NCBI RefSeq assembly: GCF_030272615.1
Contig: NC_081409.1
Location: 474,482,573 to 474,546,572 of the forward strand
Origin: Cryptomeria japonica
Lineage: Eukaryota > Streptophyta > Pinopsida > Cupressales > Cupressaceae
Length of the DNA stretch: 64,000 bases
Direction: 5' to 3'
Numbering within the stretch: the first letter of the stretch is position 1; every line of letters starts with the position of its first letter. The position numbers and the translations under genes are program-made. Of the stretch, positions 23,223 through 35,035 are shown one piece after another. Under the pieces are notes generated by a model, which was not told the origin of the DNA, made no database searches, and saw only the letters and a list, made by a program, of their open reading frames with translations.

Positions 23223-24676
23223 GTTCGATTACCTCCTATGCTATTCAGATGTGTTTATCTTCCCACCATGGCATTACTACGACATTTATCAGAGGTTGAT
23301 TAGGCTCATATTGATTTGTGCGGTTTGACTCATCTTCTTGGATTACTAGATATCCGTGTGAATCACGGTATGCTCACAACATTGGTTGAGCGTTTCCATT
23401 CAGAGCATAACACGTTTCATTTGCCCGTGGGGGAGATGACCGTCACTCTTGAGGATGTATATAGGATCCTTCATATCCCTTTTGATGGGGATAAGGTGGA
23501 TTATGATGCAACATTATTACCTGGACTACAGGTGGTTAGACATGTACTCAGGGATCCAGACATTTTTACCCATTCCATTAGTTGGTACATGATGATGAGC
23601 AGATTCAGCGAGGAGTTTCCTCTAGCATGTGTTCTAGCAGGATTTATCGGCTATTTTCTGATGCCAAATAGAGGACAATAGGGTTTCTAGTATGGATGGG
23701 GCAGAATGTTGGAGAGATTGATGGAGACCCCTCAGAGGCCTAGCTGGGGTTCTTGTATATTGGCCCACATGTATCACGAGATGCATGAGATTGTATATAG
23801 GGATGGCAGGAGCATGGCTGCAGGTGTATTTATTTTATAGGTTTGGGCTTGGGAGCACCTCCCAATTTGTCAGCCTATAGTAGATGATAGTATAGAGCTT
23901 GGGTAGCAGATTATATATAGGTATGTCAGTTATGTCACACAACCCCATCTGGGCAAGACCAATTTTTGGCGGCGGCAGCTTGATGACTCGATAGCCGTAG
24001 TATGGAGACAGTATAGGGGCTTAGAACCATGGGATGACTGGTGATTGGTATGCAGGGACCTTTTTGTTACTTGCCCTCTTATTGGCAGATTGCAGATGAT
24101 AGTGGAGCGGTTTGTAGTATCACGGGTGATGAGGTAGTATGGCCGGCCTCATGGGGTATCACAAGAGTATACAGTGTATGCTTGATATGCTGATGAGGAG
24201 AGGCAGGGATGGTCACTAAGGTTATCCTATGCTTTGAGTATGTAGGAGCTGACTGGTCTACAACGATTGAGATGGGACTACCTGGATGATATTGTGGATG
24301 TGGAGGTATTACCCCAGTTCAAAGATTGGTTCGAGCAGCATCCATTCCCTCGATTCACAGATCCAGCTGAGCAGGCTCCTCATATATAGGATGTTGAGGA
24401 TGATGCCCCCGCACCGGGACAGGGATAGGGCCAGGGACAAAGACAAGGACAAGGATAGAGAGTCGAGGCTCAGATGCAAGCAGGTGGTGATCTTGGTGCT
24501 AGCAATAGCAGGGTTACAACTGGGGTTGGACAGTAGAGGGGTGAGGGTGGATCCCTAGGGCGTGTAGGAGTGAGATTGGGCGGAGCTAAAGAGGAGCAGG
24601 CAACTCCGAGACAGGTTCAGCAACGACATGAGGAGCAGGGTGGAGTTGGAGGTGGAGATAAGGGTGGAGAGCCTAC

Positions 24677-27600
24677 TGTTCGGACTCATTAAAATTGAGT
24701 CAAGTTTTGAGACCCATTTCAAAATTTTGATATTGCATTTTCAGAAAGGCACCTAATCTCATTTAGGTGGCCTAGTTAGAGAGAGGGCAAAATGGAGCCG
24801 GTTGATTTTCAAGGGGTAATTCTTGGGAAACATGTCCTACACCTTTCATTTGGCCTATTCAGTGATGTGCAACTTTCAGAATTCAATTTGGATAAGTTTA
24901 TCAGGTACCCATTTCGAGGGGTGAGCTGAAAGTGCATTTTAGGCACAAATGCAGATTTTACTAACTAGCCTACTTTGAGTGTTTATATCTTTTTCCCTAT
25001 TGATCGTCATGAATAATTTCAAAATGGATTCAATTGTATGTATAAATATGACTTATCTTGCAAAATTTCAAGTCCTTATAAATCCATTTTCTCAGTTATC
25101 AAATCCAAATTCGTTTGCAGTTTGTATGTTTTGGCAAGTCCCTATTTCAGGTTTTAGTCGGAGCCCTGTTTTGCACAAGTGTAAAAGTTGCCTCAGTGAG
25201 TGTCATGTCAGAATGTTTCCTCTGGGATATTTTTGGTATAAATGACAAGCAATGTTTCAAATTTCAAGCTCCTACCAATCCATTTGATCGGTTTTCAGAA
25301 GGGTTTCTTGAGCCACCTATTTCAGTGGTCTGTACTTTCATTGCTATATCAGTAGATTGTGGCTATTTTCATGAGCGTACCATTTCCACCTAGTTAGTCT
25401 TTTGATTGTACTGAGAATTCTAAGTTTTTATATGTACTTCAAGGTACCTATGTCTCAGATTTGAGGGTCTATGGAGGTCGTTTGATATTTTTAAGAAAGG
25501 CATCATGTGTTGCTTGAACATTGACTTCATCAGGTCTGCAGTACCGACAAAGCCAGTTGGTCATTTTCGACAATTAATATCTCTTCGCTCAGAATTTGTC
25601 TTGAAAAACTGTTTGGTAGAGTTCATGCTTGTATATTAGAGTACACACCTGTCAGATGGCAAGGTCCAAAAAGGTGCTTTGACCGGTTTGAAAATTACGT
25701 CTTCGCGATTAAATGCAAAAATGTGGCGTAAGTGCCTGAAAGTTGCAAAACTCGGTTTGATGATCCGAAAATGGTGCCAATTGATTCCAGAGGTAAGTTT
25801 AAGGTTCTTAAAGCTTTTCAAAGGTTAGTTGCATGAAAATGATTTTTTTTTTAGTCAGACCCACTTTGGGGCCCGATGGTTTTGAATTCATGGTAATGTA
25901 TATCAATGTCATCTTGACTGTAATTCACCAGTAGGATGGCGAGAGGCAACTTCAGTGTACTTTTCATCTATGGATGGATGGATGCAATTTTTAGTTCAAA
26001 ATAATCTTCAGAGAGGGGACAAATGCATCTTTGAGTGGATAGACAAGGGCAATAACATTATCAAGCTAAGAGTCCATATTGTCAGCATTGCAGAGGAGGG
26101 TAACAACAAGGTAATTATATATGAGCAGATGTAAAACAAATTCCTTGGTTCTGCCAGTCCTTCATCCTCCCACACATGTCTTGAAAGTTGTAGAAAATTT
26201 GAAGTAAATGCAATTGGCAAGTTTAGAGCTCCCTTCCCTAAACTCTCCCCTCTCACGTGGTAGGCAGCAGTCTATCTTTCCCCTCACGTGCCTTTCTCTC
26301 CACGTGATGGTTATTATAAGAGTATACAAAATATTTTATCTATAGAAAACTTCCATGGCAAATCCAAAATCCCTCCCTTGCGTTGGAAGCAAAGGGCAGT
26401 GTGAAGGTAATTGAAACTTTCCAACCAAATGCAATTAATAGAATTTCAACCCCTGCATGGAGTTTAAAGGGAAGCGATTAAAACTTGGAGAAAATGCAAT
26501 TTGGTAGGTGTAAAACTAGTTTTCTCCTCTTCGCGTGGTATTTGGATGGGCATTTAAACTCCAATCAAATGCAAAAACTCCAAGCCAATGTAATTATCAG
26601 TTACAGATTAATCTCCATCCTCTGCGTTGGTGGTTGGGAGAAGAGTTTTATAGAAAATTTCATGCAAATGTAATCTGCAGATGTTCCCTCCTCCCACGTG
26701 TTGCCAACAGACAATTTGAAACATCTCTTAGCAAATACATTATGGCAGGTATTTGATGTTGAATTCCCTGCGTAGAAGTTGGAAGGTTGATGTTGAAGCC
26801 CCTGCGTGGAGAGTAAAACCGAATCAATGCAATTGTTGGGCATTCAGCCATATTCCCTTCTTCAGCATGATTGTGTTGGTGTGCATAATGTACAAGGAAC
26901 GGGCCATAAAGGAACATGAAAATGTTGAAGCTCTTGTGTCTATTCCGAATAATATATTAAAGACCCCAATTTATTTGGAGAGTGCTTCTGAATGCAACAA
27001 AGGGAAGGGTTCGTTTGCTAGGGAAAACAATGACAAGTCTTCAAGGAACATGGAATAGATAGTATTTAAAGTTGTAGAAAATTTGAAGCTAAATGATTCT
27101 TGACAGAGCCTCCCTCCTCCAGTGTGTAGTATGTTGAAAGGTTTATAAACTTTCGAACAGATGCACATGGCATGCATAGTGCCAAGTCCATGACCCTTGG
27201 CAACAGTCTCTCCTTACGTGGTGGGTGAGGGACAAGATTAAAATGGGTTCAAAACCAAATGCATGGTGGGAAGGCATTTAGAAATTTCAAACAAATCCAT
27301 TGGCCACCATTAAGACTCAAGAAAAGCTTAGAACATGCAGTTTCAGGCATAAGGTAATTATCCCACATTGGCTGTGCACTGGGATTTTTTAATATTTATA
27401 AGAAAGGCTTTACTCATCCATTGTGTCAAAGCTTTGGGCTTTTGACGAATGGTGCTGATGGGTGCTCAAGTGGACCCCATGCGTGTGGGTGCACTTTCCA
27501 AGGCAACCAAGGAGGCTGATAGGTGGTGACAAGGTGGACCCCACGTAGGCACAGATCCCGAGGCAGGTGAGTTTTGCAAAGAAAGGGTGACTTAAAGTTC

Positions 27601-29291
27601 AAGCATCTTCCAAGGAGATTGACGAAGAGCGTGGATTCACAAGCCAAAAATGCTCGCCACTTACGCTTTGCAAAATGGAAAAAATCTCAGCGAAAGGAAT
27701 TAAAGGCCATGCAAGTCCAGGAGATCCAACGGCTGACGCGATTTCGCGAAATGAAGATGCTCACCGGTTAAGGTTCACAAAATCGCGAAGAGTTAAAGAG
27801 CATGCATCTTGCAGAGGATCAAATGGCCCGCGTGACTTTGTGACCCAAAGATGCAAGTTCATTAGCCATCACGAAATGGTGAAAGACAGGTGGCAGGTCC
27901 AAGTGGAAGTCCAAATCGCGGGTCCCATCCAGTGGCAATGATGTGGTGCATAGGTGGCGATGAGGTGGCATACACGTGGTAGTCCAGGTGGTGAATTAGT
28001 GAGGTGTCATCCTACTGGATCCCATCAACCAATCAAAGGTTGCCACGTGGCAGGACGTCAGGGCAAAAATGGATTGAAAAATCAAAGTTAAAATTAGATT
28101 AAATATATAGTTGAGACTATATAGAAAATTTGAAAAATTTAAATAACAAGGGCACATGAGTGATTAATTCGCTAAGAGGCTAATTTTTTCCCAAAATGAC
28201 AAGTATTGTATACTGTTGGAAAGCCCTCGAGATGAGGGATCTAATCATGAGGTTTGTTTCAACAGATCTTTGACACTCTGAGAGCAGTTTTGATGGGAAA
28301 GATGAAGGAATTGAAATTTAGTTGGAAAAGGAGACACTTGGCAATTTTGGTTGTAGACCTAATGTTTTTCCCTCTCCTTATTCTCATTTTGTTCTCATTG
28401 TAAGGGTTTCAGAATTCTGTGAGAAAGGCTCCAGATTTCTTGGTTTCCAATTCTGGGTTTATTTTCAAGGTTGCAGAGTAATGTCTTATTTTAAGTAATG
28501 AAGTCTTATTTTCTTGCTATGGGTGTTATTTGTTGTAGGTTCTTGTGTATGTAAGGCATGCACAGATTCACACAGAATTTGTCTCTGAAATGTACTTTCA
28601 TTTTATTCAAATCTGATTCTTAAGGAGGATCATGTTTGTCATGAGCAGTTGTGTCTGCGAGTGTAATGCTTGTTTGTAGGTAATCTTCAAGGAAGATTTT
28701 AAACTCTGTGAGCAAACATTAATGAAATGGGGTTCATGTTTCTGGATCTGATTTTTTTTGTGGATAAGCTTAGTAATGCATTTATGCAAGGCATTAATAT
28801 AGGAATATTTCATGATGAAGATGGATTTGCAATGAGTGTTTTCATTTGTAGTCTGATGTATGACTCTGTTGCCCTTGGATAAGGCACTGGTCTTGCACAT
28901 TTTGGGGTTTTCTCAGAGATTTAAAATCAAATCAGAATTTTATGTCTTTTCTTTTTGTTTTGTGGTAATGACCCACCTATCTCAAGCTCCAATGTAGTTG
29001 AGAGTCAATGTACATGTAGCTAGTTTGTAGTACTTTCCTTATTGTTGAGCTATGTTTGAGATTTCTGCTTGAATGGTGATGCTATGTGTGAGTTTAGACT
29101 GTATTTGAAGTGCATCATAGGTAAACCTGCCTAGGCCTTGGAGAGCCTAAAGAGAAGAAGGATTAAATATCCTTTTTAAGTTGGTCCAGTTAGTCCTTTG
29201 AAATCATAGTTGAGGTTGGCTACCTTTCAAATTTTGGTTGTAGATTATACTGGTTGTTGATTTTGTTGTTCAACATAAAAAAGTGCCAACA
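24677..29291 (+). repeat. Element B 5' LTR
   Basis: About 4.6 kb, starting TGTTCGGACTCATT and ending AGTGCCAACA, three bases before the primer-binding site. Collinear with 32139-37410 except for a 635-bp duplication there. It contains the degenerate tandem array (about 26130-27370) and several CACGTG motifs. Short frames inside are shared only as LTR sequence and are not genes. Confidence 0.9.
26130..27370. repeat. Degenerate tandem array with G-box motifs in element B 5' LTR
   Basis: Irregular units of about 90-120 bp carry CCCTCC followed by an (A)CGTGG- or GCGTTGG-type core, then a gap and AAACTTTC-AACCAAATGCAATT. Perfect CACGTG occurs at 26254, 26285, 26301 and 26695, and outside the array at 27973 and 28044. 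Confidence 0.65.
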
Positions 29292-29294
29292 AAA

Positions 29295-29312
29295 TGGCAA
29301 CTCTGCTGGGGA
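29295..29312 (+). promoter_or_regulatory. Element B primer-binding site
   Basis: TGGCAACTCTGCTGGGGA, three bases after the 5' LTR. It resembles the TGGCGACTCCGCTGGGGA type seen in Tat/Ogre-like gypsy elements. A second partial copy, GGTGGCGACTCTG, lies near 29550, so a duplicated or shifted leader is possible. Confidence 0.8.
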
Positions 29313-29876
29313 GAATGATGTAAAAAATTTCTGTCAAGTGAAACCCATGAGTCTAGCCAAAATTCATTTGGGGAAGAGTCTTAGAAGTGTACAAATCTGA
29401 AAGTCATTTTCAGATTTGAAAGTGTGTCCTGGAAATTTTGTTGCTAAGAAAGTTGAAAACATTATGTGACTCTGTTGTGTGTGGTGAGACCCAGAAATCT
29501 AAAAGTGTTTCAAAGTGTAGATCAGTGGTTTAAATTTTATTCCTCTTCAGGGAGGTGGCGACTCTGTAAGAACAAACCTGAGATTTGGAGGAATTCTTCA
29601 AATTTCTAGTCAGAAGTGAAGGGAACAGCAACAACAAATTTACCAAGTATTCCTCAAGGTATTCGGGGTAGTTATTTGTTCCTTATTAGGTGAAAAAGTC
29701 ACCATAAAAAGGAAAATAAATTCATACTTCACATATTTCCTATTTTGAAAAGTTTCAGTTAAAGCACGGGTGAAGTATTTTGAATAATAGAGAAGATAAA
29801 CTCCAGCTACAAATAAATTTTATTGGTTGAAAATAGTGAATGTATTCAGGCAAGATTGCAACTAGTAATGGATTGA
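29313..29876 (+). other. Element B leader, noncoding
   Basis: Untranslated region between PBS and gag. It includes the partial repeat of the PBS near 29550 and the run of small polar frames with stops. No gene is supported. Confidence 0.6.
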
Positions 29877-30602
29877 TGTAGAAATTTCTCTATTAAAGGT
29901 TATGTGCCATTTTGTTTTGATGGCATACTTGGTTACCCGAATCAGATTCCAAGTGACATTAGGAAGCATTTACCATTGTTTAATGGGGATCAGTTACAAT
30001 CAGCAAGAATGCATGTTCAAAACTTTGTTGATTTAATGAATGACTATGAAATCTGTCATGAGGATGTTTCCATGAAGTTGTTTGTGCAAAGCTTGAAAGG
30101 GGATGCCAGGATTTGGTTCTCATTTTTGTAGGAAGCTTTTGTTCCCTCATGGGAAGAATTAGTTGCATTTTTTCTTGAGCAATTTGCTAAGAGAATAAAC
30201 TTTAATGATGCATTGAGGAAATTGATGGAGATCAGAATTGAGTAAGGTGAGTTAGTGTCGTCCTTCAATGTCAGATTCTCCAAAGATTTGATTGAGATCC
30301 CACAAGGGTATAAACTAAATGACAAAGTGTCTTTAGTGATTTATTTGGATGCCTTTGGAAGTAAGATGAGTTACAGGTTGAGGGATAAAGAGCCAAAGAC
30401 ATTGCATCGGGCATTTGAGATAGTCATGGACATAGAGAAAAACTTAAGATATGGTATTCCTAAAAGACTTGTATCCACCAGTGTCTGCTGTCATAGTGTT
30501 TGTAATGCTGCAACTAAGTGTGAAGTGAGAAATAATGTTCAAAGTTTTGGTGTTCATACTTGTGTTGGCAACCATGATAATTTAATTCCCTTTGAAAATT
30601 AG
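29877..30602 (+). pseudogene. Element B Gag domain
   Basis: One frame with two internal stops (30129 TAG, 30243 TAA) and none of the frameshifts typical of old elements. It reads RKHLPLFNGDQ, QNFVDLMNDYEICHEDVSMK and FVQSLKGDARIWFSFL, the retrotransposon Gag pattern (LP.F.G......L..F...LKG.A..W), then SWEELVAFFLEQFAKRINF and SFNVRFSKDLIEIPQGYKLN. No start ATG is visible in frame; the frame opens after TGA at 29874. Gag would form particles that package the element RNA. No zinc knuckle is evident. Confidence 0.85.
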
Positions 30603-31868
30603 AGTTGTTTGGTGCAAACAATGGTTGATCCTCACTTAGATATTAATAATGTCACTTGTGTTGAGGATGAAGTAAAAGTATTTTCAGATTTCACTTCAGA
30701 TTTCACTTCTTATAATCATGTTGATGATCTTTCTGATATGAAACTTATGCACAAAGTTAATTCAGAAAATCTCAATGGTACACATGATTGCAATGAAAAT
30801 TTAGCACACATTGATGAACATTTTTTTATGGAATCTCACATAGAACAGCAAAGTGCAATGCAATTCCAAAAGATTACAAAACTTAGGAAAGCTCTTGAAG
30901 TTGTGGACATGAAGGTTCAAATGTTGGAGAGCCTTAGAGTTATTAATGAAGACCTTCTATAATATGGCGAAGAGGATTCTTCAGAAAAGGACTGTGAACT
31001 GAATGCTTATACATTTGATGAACAACATGTTGATCTAACAGATGGTTTTATGACAGAAAATTTAAGTGAACATGCTGAAAATTCATCAGATGAAGTAAAT
31101 GGCAGTGGTATTCATCTTTGTTCTTTGACTGGTGATGAGGGTTCTATTGGTAAAAGGGATCAATTGTGGCAAGATAAGTATGACTATCTTGATTCTCAAA
31201 ATGATCGTCATAGGATGAAATTTTGTGATTGTGAAACATGGAACACTGAGGATAGTTCCAGCCAAGTTTCATTTTCTTCTTTGTCTGATGAAGATGATTA
31301 TGATGATCGAATGGATGGTATATTTAGAAATTTTCCTAATGTTTTATTCAATGTTGATATAGATATGGACCAACCACTTAATTGTCATAATGTTCATAAG
31401 GGGATTCTTCATTTGGTTTCTAACCCTTTGTATGAAGAAATAATTGATCAGCTAGATGTTGTAAATGATGAACCAGTCCATGATGTTGATACCATTCCGT
31501 GCAACAGTGACATGTGCCAGGATGGAGATTTTTGTAATGGGTTTCTTGTTAGTGTGTTTGAACCCCATCTTGAAGTTTTTTATGTGAATATGAGTGAATG
31601 TGCAAATCTTACTTCAGATTATATGCTTGAGTCAAAGGTATGTTCATTTTTTCAAGAGTGGGATGTTAAAGATGTTGATTTGTTTCACTTAGTAGATGAT
31701 GAAAAGAATGGATATGTTTCAGTGGTTGATCATGAAAGTAAGGTTCATAATTTTGTTCATGATGGGTATGCATATAATGCTGATTGGAAAAGCATGCAGA
31801 AAGATGTGTGTCGTAATAGAAGCATTTTTCTGATGATCAGTGTTTGCTCAGATTGTTTAAATTATTAA
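30603..31868 (+). pseudogene. Element B acidic Gag extension, function unknown
   Basis: The same reading frame as gag continues past TAG at 30600, past TAA at 30960, to TAA at 31866. It encodes about 420 residues rich in Asp, Glu, Ser and Asn with scattered His/Cys, for example FSSLSDEDDYDDRMDG and FCNGFLVSVFEPHLEVFYVN. A short coiled-coil-like piece is at about 30870-30950 (ITKLRKALEVVDMKVQMLE). No protease DSG/DTG, RT or integrase motif is found. I do not recognise it. Four stops over 655 codons without a frameshift suggest it was translated as one long Gag in the ancestor. Confidence 0.7.
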
Positions 31869-32138
31869 GTGATGAGAATCATATTTTTGATAAGGGAAAG
31901 AGTTGGTTTAGACTTTAGTGGCTGGGAGCAATTTTATAGGTATATTTGTATATCTTGTACAGACGCTTCGCTTCCAGTTGTGTGGTTTTCACTAAAGTGC
32001 CCTATTGTTTGGGAAGAATAAGGAAGCCCTATTTTTGAGAAGAGAAGATGAGTGATTTGTTTTTGGGTGGTCTGCTTAACCATAGATATCTGGATTCTTG
32101 TGTTGATCTTGCAATCAGCCATCCCCAGTCAGAGCCAT
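31869..32138 (+). other. Element B 3' untranslated region
   Basis: A 270-bp stretch between the ORF stop and the 3' LTR. No clear polypurine tract is seen next to the LTR; the nearest purine-rich piece is GATAAGGGAAAGAG (about 31890). No gene. Confidence 0.6.
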
Positions 32139-33619
32139 TATTGGGACTCATTAAAATTGAGTCAATTTTTTAGCCCCATTTCAAAATTTTGATATTGCAT
32201 TTTCAGAAAGGCACCTAATCTCATTTAGGTGGCCTAGTTAGAGAGAGGGCAAAATGGAGCCAGTTGATTTTCAAGGGGTAAGGCTCAGGAAACATGTCCC
32301 ACACCTTTCATTTGGCCTATTCAATGATGTGCAACTTTCAAAATTTAGTTTGGATAAGTTTATCAGGTACCCATTTCGAGGGGTGAGCTGAAAGTGCATT
32401 TTAGGCACAAATGCAGATTTTACTAAGTAGCCTACTTTGAGTGTGTTATATCTCCTGCCCTGTTGATCGTCATGAAGAATTTCAAAATGTATTAAATTGT
32501 ATGCATAAATATGAGTTAGCTTGCAAAATTTCAATTCCTTATAAATCCATTTGCTTAGTTTTCAAAGCCAAATCCGTTTGCAGTTTGTATGTTTTGGCAA
32601 GTCCCTATTTCAATTTTTAGTCGGAGCCCTATTTTGCACAAGTGTAAAAGTTGCCTTAGTGACTGTCATGCCAAAATGTTTCCTCCAAGATATTTTTGGT
32701 ATAAATGACAAGCTATGTTTCAAATTTCAAGCTCCTACCAATCCGTTTGATCGGTTTTCAGAAGGGTTTCTTGAGCCACCTGTTTTAGTGGTCTGTACTT
32801 TCATTGCTATATCAGTAGATTGTGGCTATTTTCATGAGCGCACCATTTCCACCCAGTCAATATTTTGATCGAACTGAGAATTCTAAGTTTTGATATGTAC
32901 ATCAAGGTACCTATGTCTCATATTTGAGGGTCTACGGAGGTCATTTGATATTTTTAAGGCATCATGTGTTGCTTGAACATTGACTTCATCAAGTCCGCAG
33001 TGCTGACAAAGCCAATTGGTCATTTTCGACAACTAATATCTCTTCGCTCGAGATTCATCTTGAAAAACCATTTGGTAGAGTTCATGCTTGTATATCAGAG
33101 TACACGCCTATCAGATGGCGAGGTCCAGAAAGGTGCTTTGACTGGTTTGAAAATTACGTCTTCGCGATTAAATGCGAAAATGTGGCGTAAGTGCCTGAAA
33201 GTTGCAAAACTCAGTTTGATGATCCGAAAATGGTGCCGATTGATTACAGAGGTAATTTTAAGGTTCTTGAAGTTTTTCAAAGGTTAGTTGCATGAAAACA
33301 ATTTTTTTTTTAGTTGGACCCACTTTGGGGCCCGACCTGGGGCCCGATGGTTTTGAATTCATGGTAATGTATATCAATGTCAGCTCGACTGTAATTCACC
33401 AGTAGGATGGTGAGAGGCGAATTTAGTGTACATGTCATCTATGGATGGATGGATGCAATTTTTAGTTCAAAATAATCTTCAGAGAGGGGACATATGCATC
33501 TTTGAGCGGATAGACAAGGGCAATAACAATATCAAGCTGAGAGTCCATATTGTCAGGATTACAGAGGAGGGTAACAACAAGGTAAATATATATGAGCAGA
33601 TGTAAAATGAATTCCTTGG

Positions 33620-34830
33620 TTTTGCCAGTCCTTCATCCTCCCACGCATGTCTTGAAAGTTGCAGAAACTTTGAAGTAAATGCAATTGGCAAGTTTAGATC
33701 TCCCTTCCCTAAACTCTCCCCTCTCACGTGGTAGGCAGCAGTCTATCTTTCCCCTCACGTGCCTTCCCCTCCATGTGATGGTTGTTATAAGAGTATGTAA
33801 AAGCTTTTATCCATAGCAAACTTCCACGGCAAATCCAAAATCCCTCCCTTGCATTGGAAGCAAAGGACAGTGTGAAGGTAATTGAAACTTTCCAACCAAA
33901 TGCAATTAACAGGATTTCAACCCTTGCGTGGAGTTTAAAGGGAAGCGATTAAAACATGAAGAAAATGCAATTTGGTAGTTGTAAAACTAGTTTTCTCCTC
34001 TTCGTGTGGTATTTGGAGGGGCATTTAAACTCCAATCAAATGCAAAAACTCCAATCCAATGTAATTATCAGTTACAAATTAATCTCCATCCTCTGTGTTG
34101 GTGGTTGGGAGAAGATTTTTATAGAAAATTTCATGCAAATGTAATCTGCAGATGTTCCCTCCTCCCATGTGTTGCCAGCAAACAATTTGAAACATCTCTC
34201 AGCAAATACATTATGGCAGGTATTTGATGTTGAATTCCCTATGTAGAAGTTGGAAGACTAATGTTGAAGCCCCTGTGTGGAGAGTAAAACCGAATCAATG
34301 CAATTGTTGGGAATTCAGCCATGTTCCCTTCTTCAACATGATTGTGTTGGTGTGCATAATGTACAAGGAAATGGCCATAAAGGAACATGAAAATGTTGAA
34401 GCTCTTGTGTCTGTTCTGAATAATATATTAAAGACCTCAATTTATTTGGAGAGTGCTTCTGATTGCAACAAAGGGAAGGGTTCGTTTTCTAGGGAAAACA
34501 ATGACAAGTCTTCAAGGAACATGGAATATATAGTATTTAAAGTTGCATAAAATTTGAAGCTGAATGATTCTTGACAGAGCCTCCCTCCTCTAGTGCATGG
34601 TATAGTGAAAGGTTTATAAACTTTCAGACAGATGCACATGGCATGCATAGTGCCAAGTCCATGACCCTTGGCAGCAGTCTCTCCTTACGTGGTGGGTGCG
34701 AGACAAGATTAAAACAAGTTCAAAACCATATGCATGGTGGGAAGGCATTCAAAAATTTCAAACAAATCCATTGGCCACCATTAAGACTTGGGAAAAGCTT
34801 CGAACATGCAGTTTCAGGCATAAAGTAATT
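33620..34830. repeat. Degenerate tandem array in element B 3' LTR
   Basis: Collinear copy of the array at 26130-27370. CACGTG is kept at 33725 and 33756, while the units matching 26301 and 26695 read CATGTG. Confidence 0.65.
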
Positions 34831-35035
34831 ATCCCACATTGGCTGTGCATTGGGAGTTTTTAATATTTATAAGCAAGGCTTTACCCAACCATAGTGTCAA
34901 AGCTTTGGGATTTTGACGGATGGTGTTGATGGGTGCCCAAGTGGACCCCACGCATGCGGGCGTGCTTCCCAAGGCAACCAAGGAGGCCGATAGGTGGTGA
35001 CAAGGTGGACCCCATGCATGCACAGATCCCGAGGA

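Larger units (their letters stand above)
22701..24676 (+). pseudogene. Antisense plant-mobile-domain gene of element C, 5' part
   Basis: Runs opposite to element C. Predicted exon 1 is 22701-22775 (ATG, 25 codons, one TGA). A predicted intron (22776-23222, GTAAGT...TTTTTGCAG, phase 0) is followed by one frame open from 23223 apart from stops. Residues from about 23316 read LTHLLGLLDIRVNHGMLTTL, then HNTFHLPVGEMTVTLEDVYR and ILHIPFDG, the N-terminal motifs of the plant mobile domain (the aminotransferase-like family, also found in MAIN proteins). After the domain is a Gly/Gln/Arg-rich tail. In-frame stops are mostly TAG, at places such as repeated GQGQGQ runs where CAG is expected. Element B interrupts it at 24676; the frame resumes at 37416. 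Role unproven; Grande elements carry an antisense gene in the same position. Confidence 0.8.

Noticed and set aside
26485-27177. Frames repeated at 33956-34648 in the other LTR
   Set aside because: They recur only because the LTRs are copies; stops and indels differ and no motif is present.
29550-29562. Second primer-binding-like GGTGGCGACTCTG as the real PBS
   Set aside because: Not adjacent to the LTR end; the site at 29295 is three bases from it. Kept only as a note.
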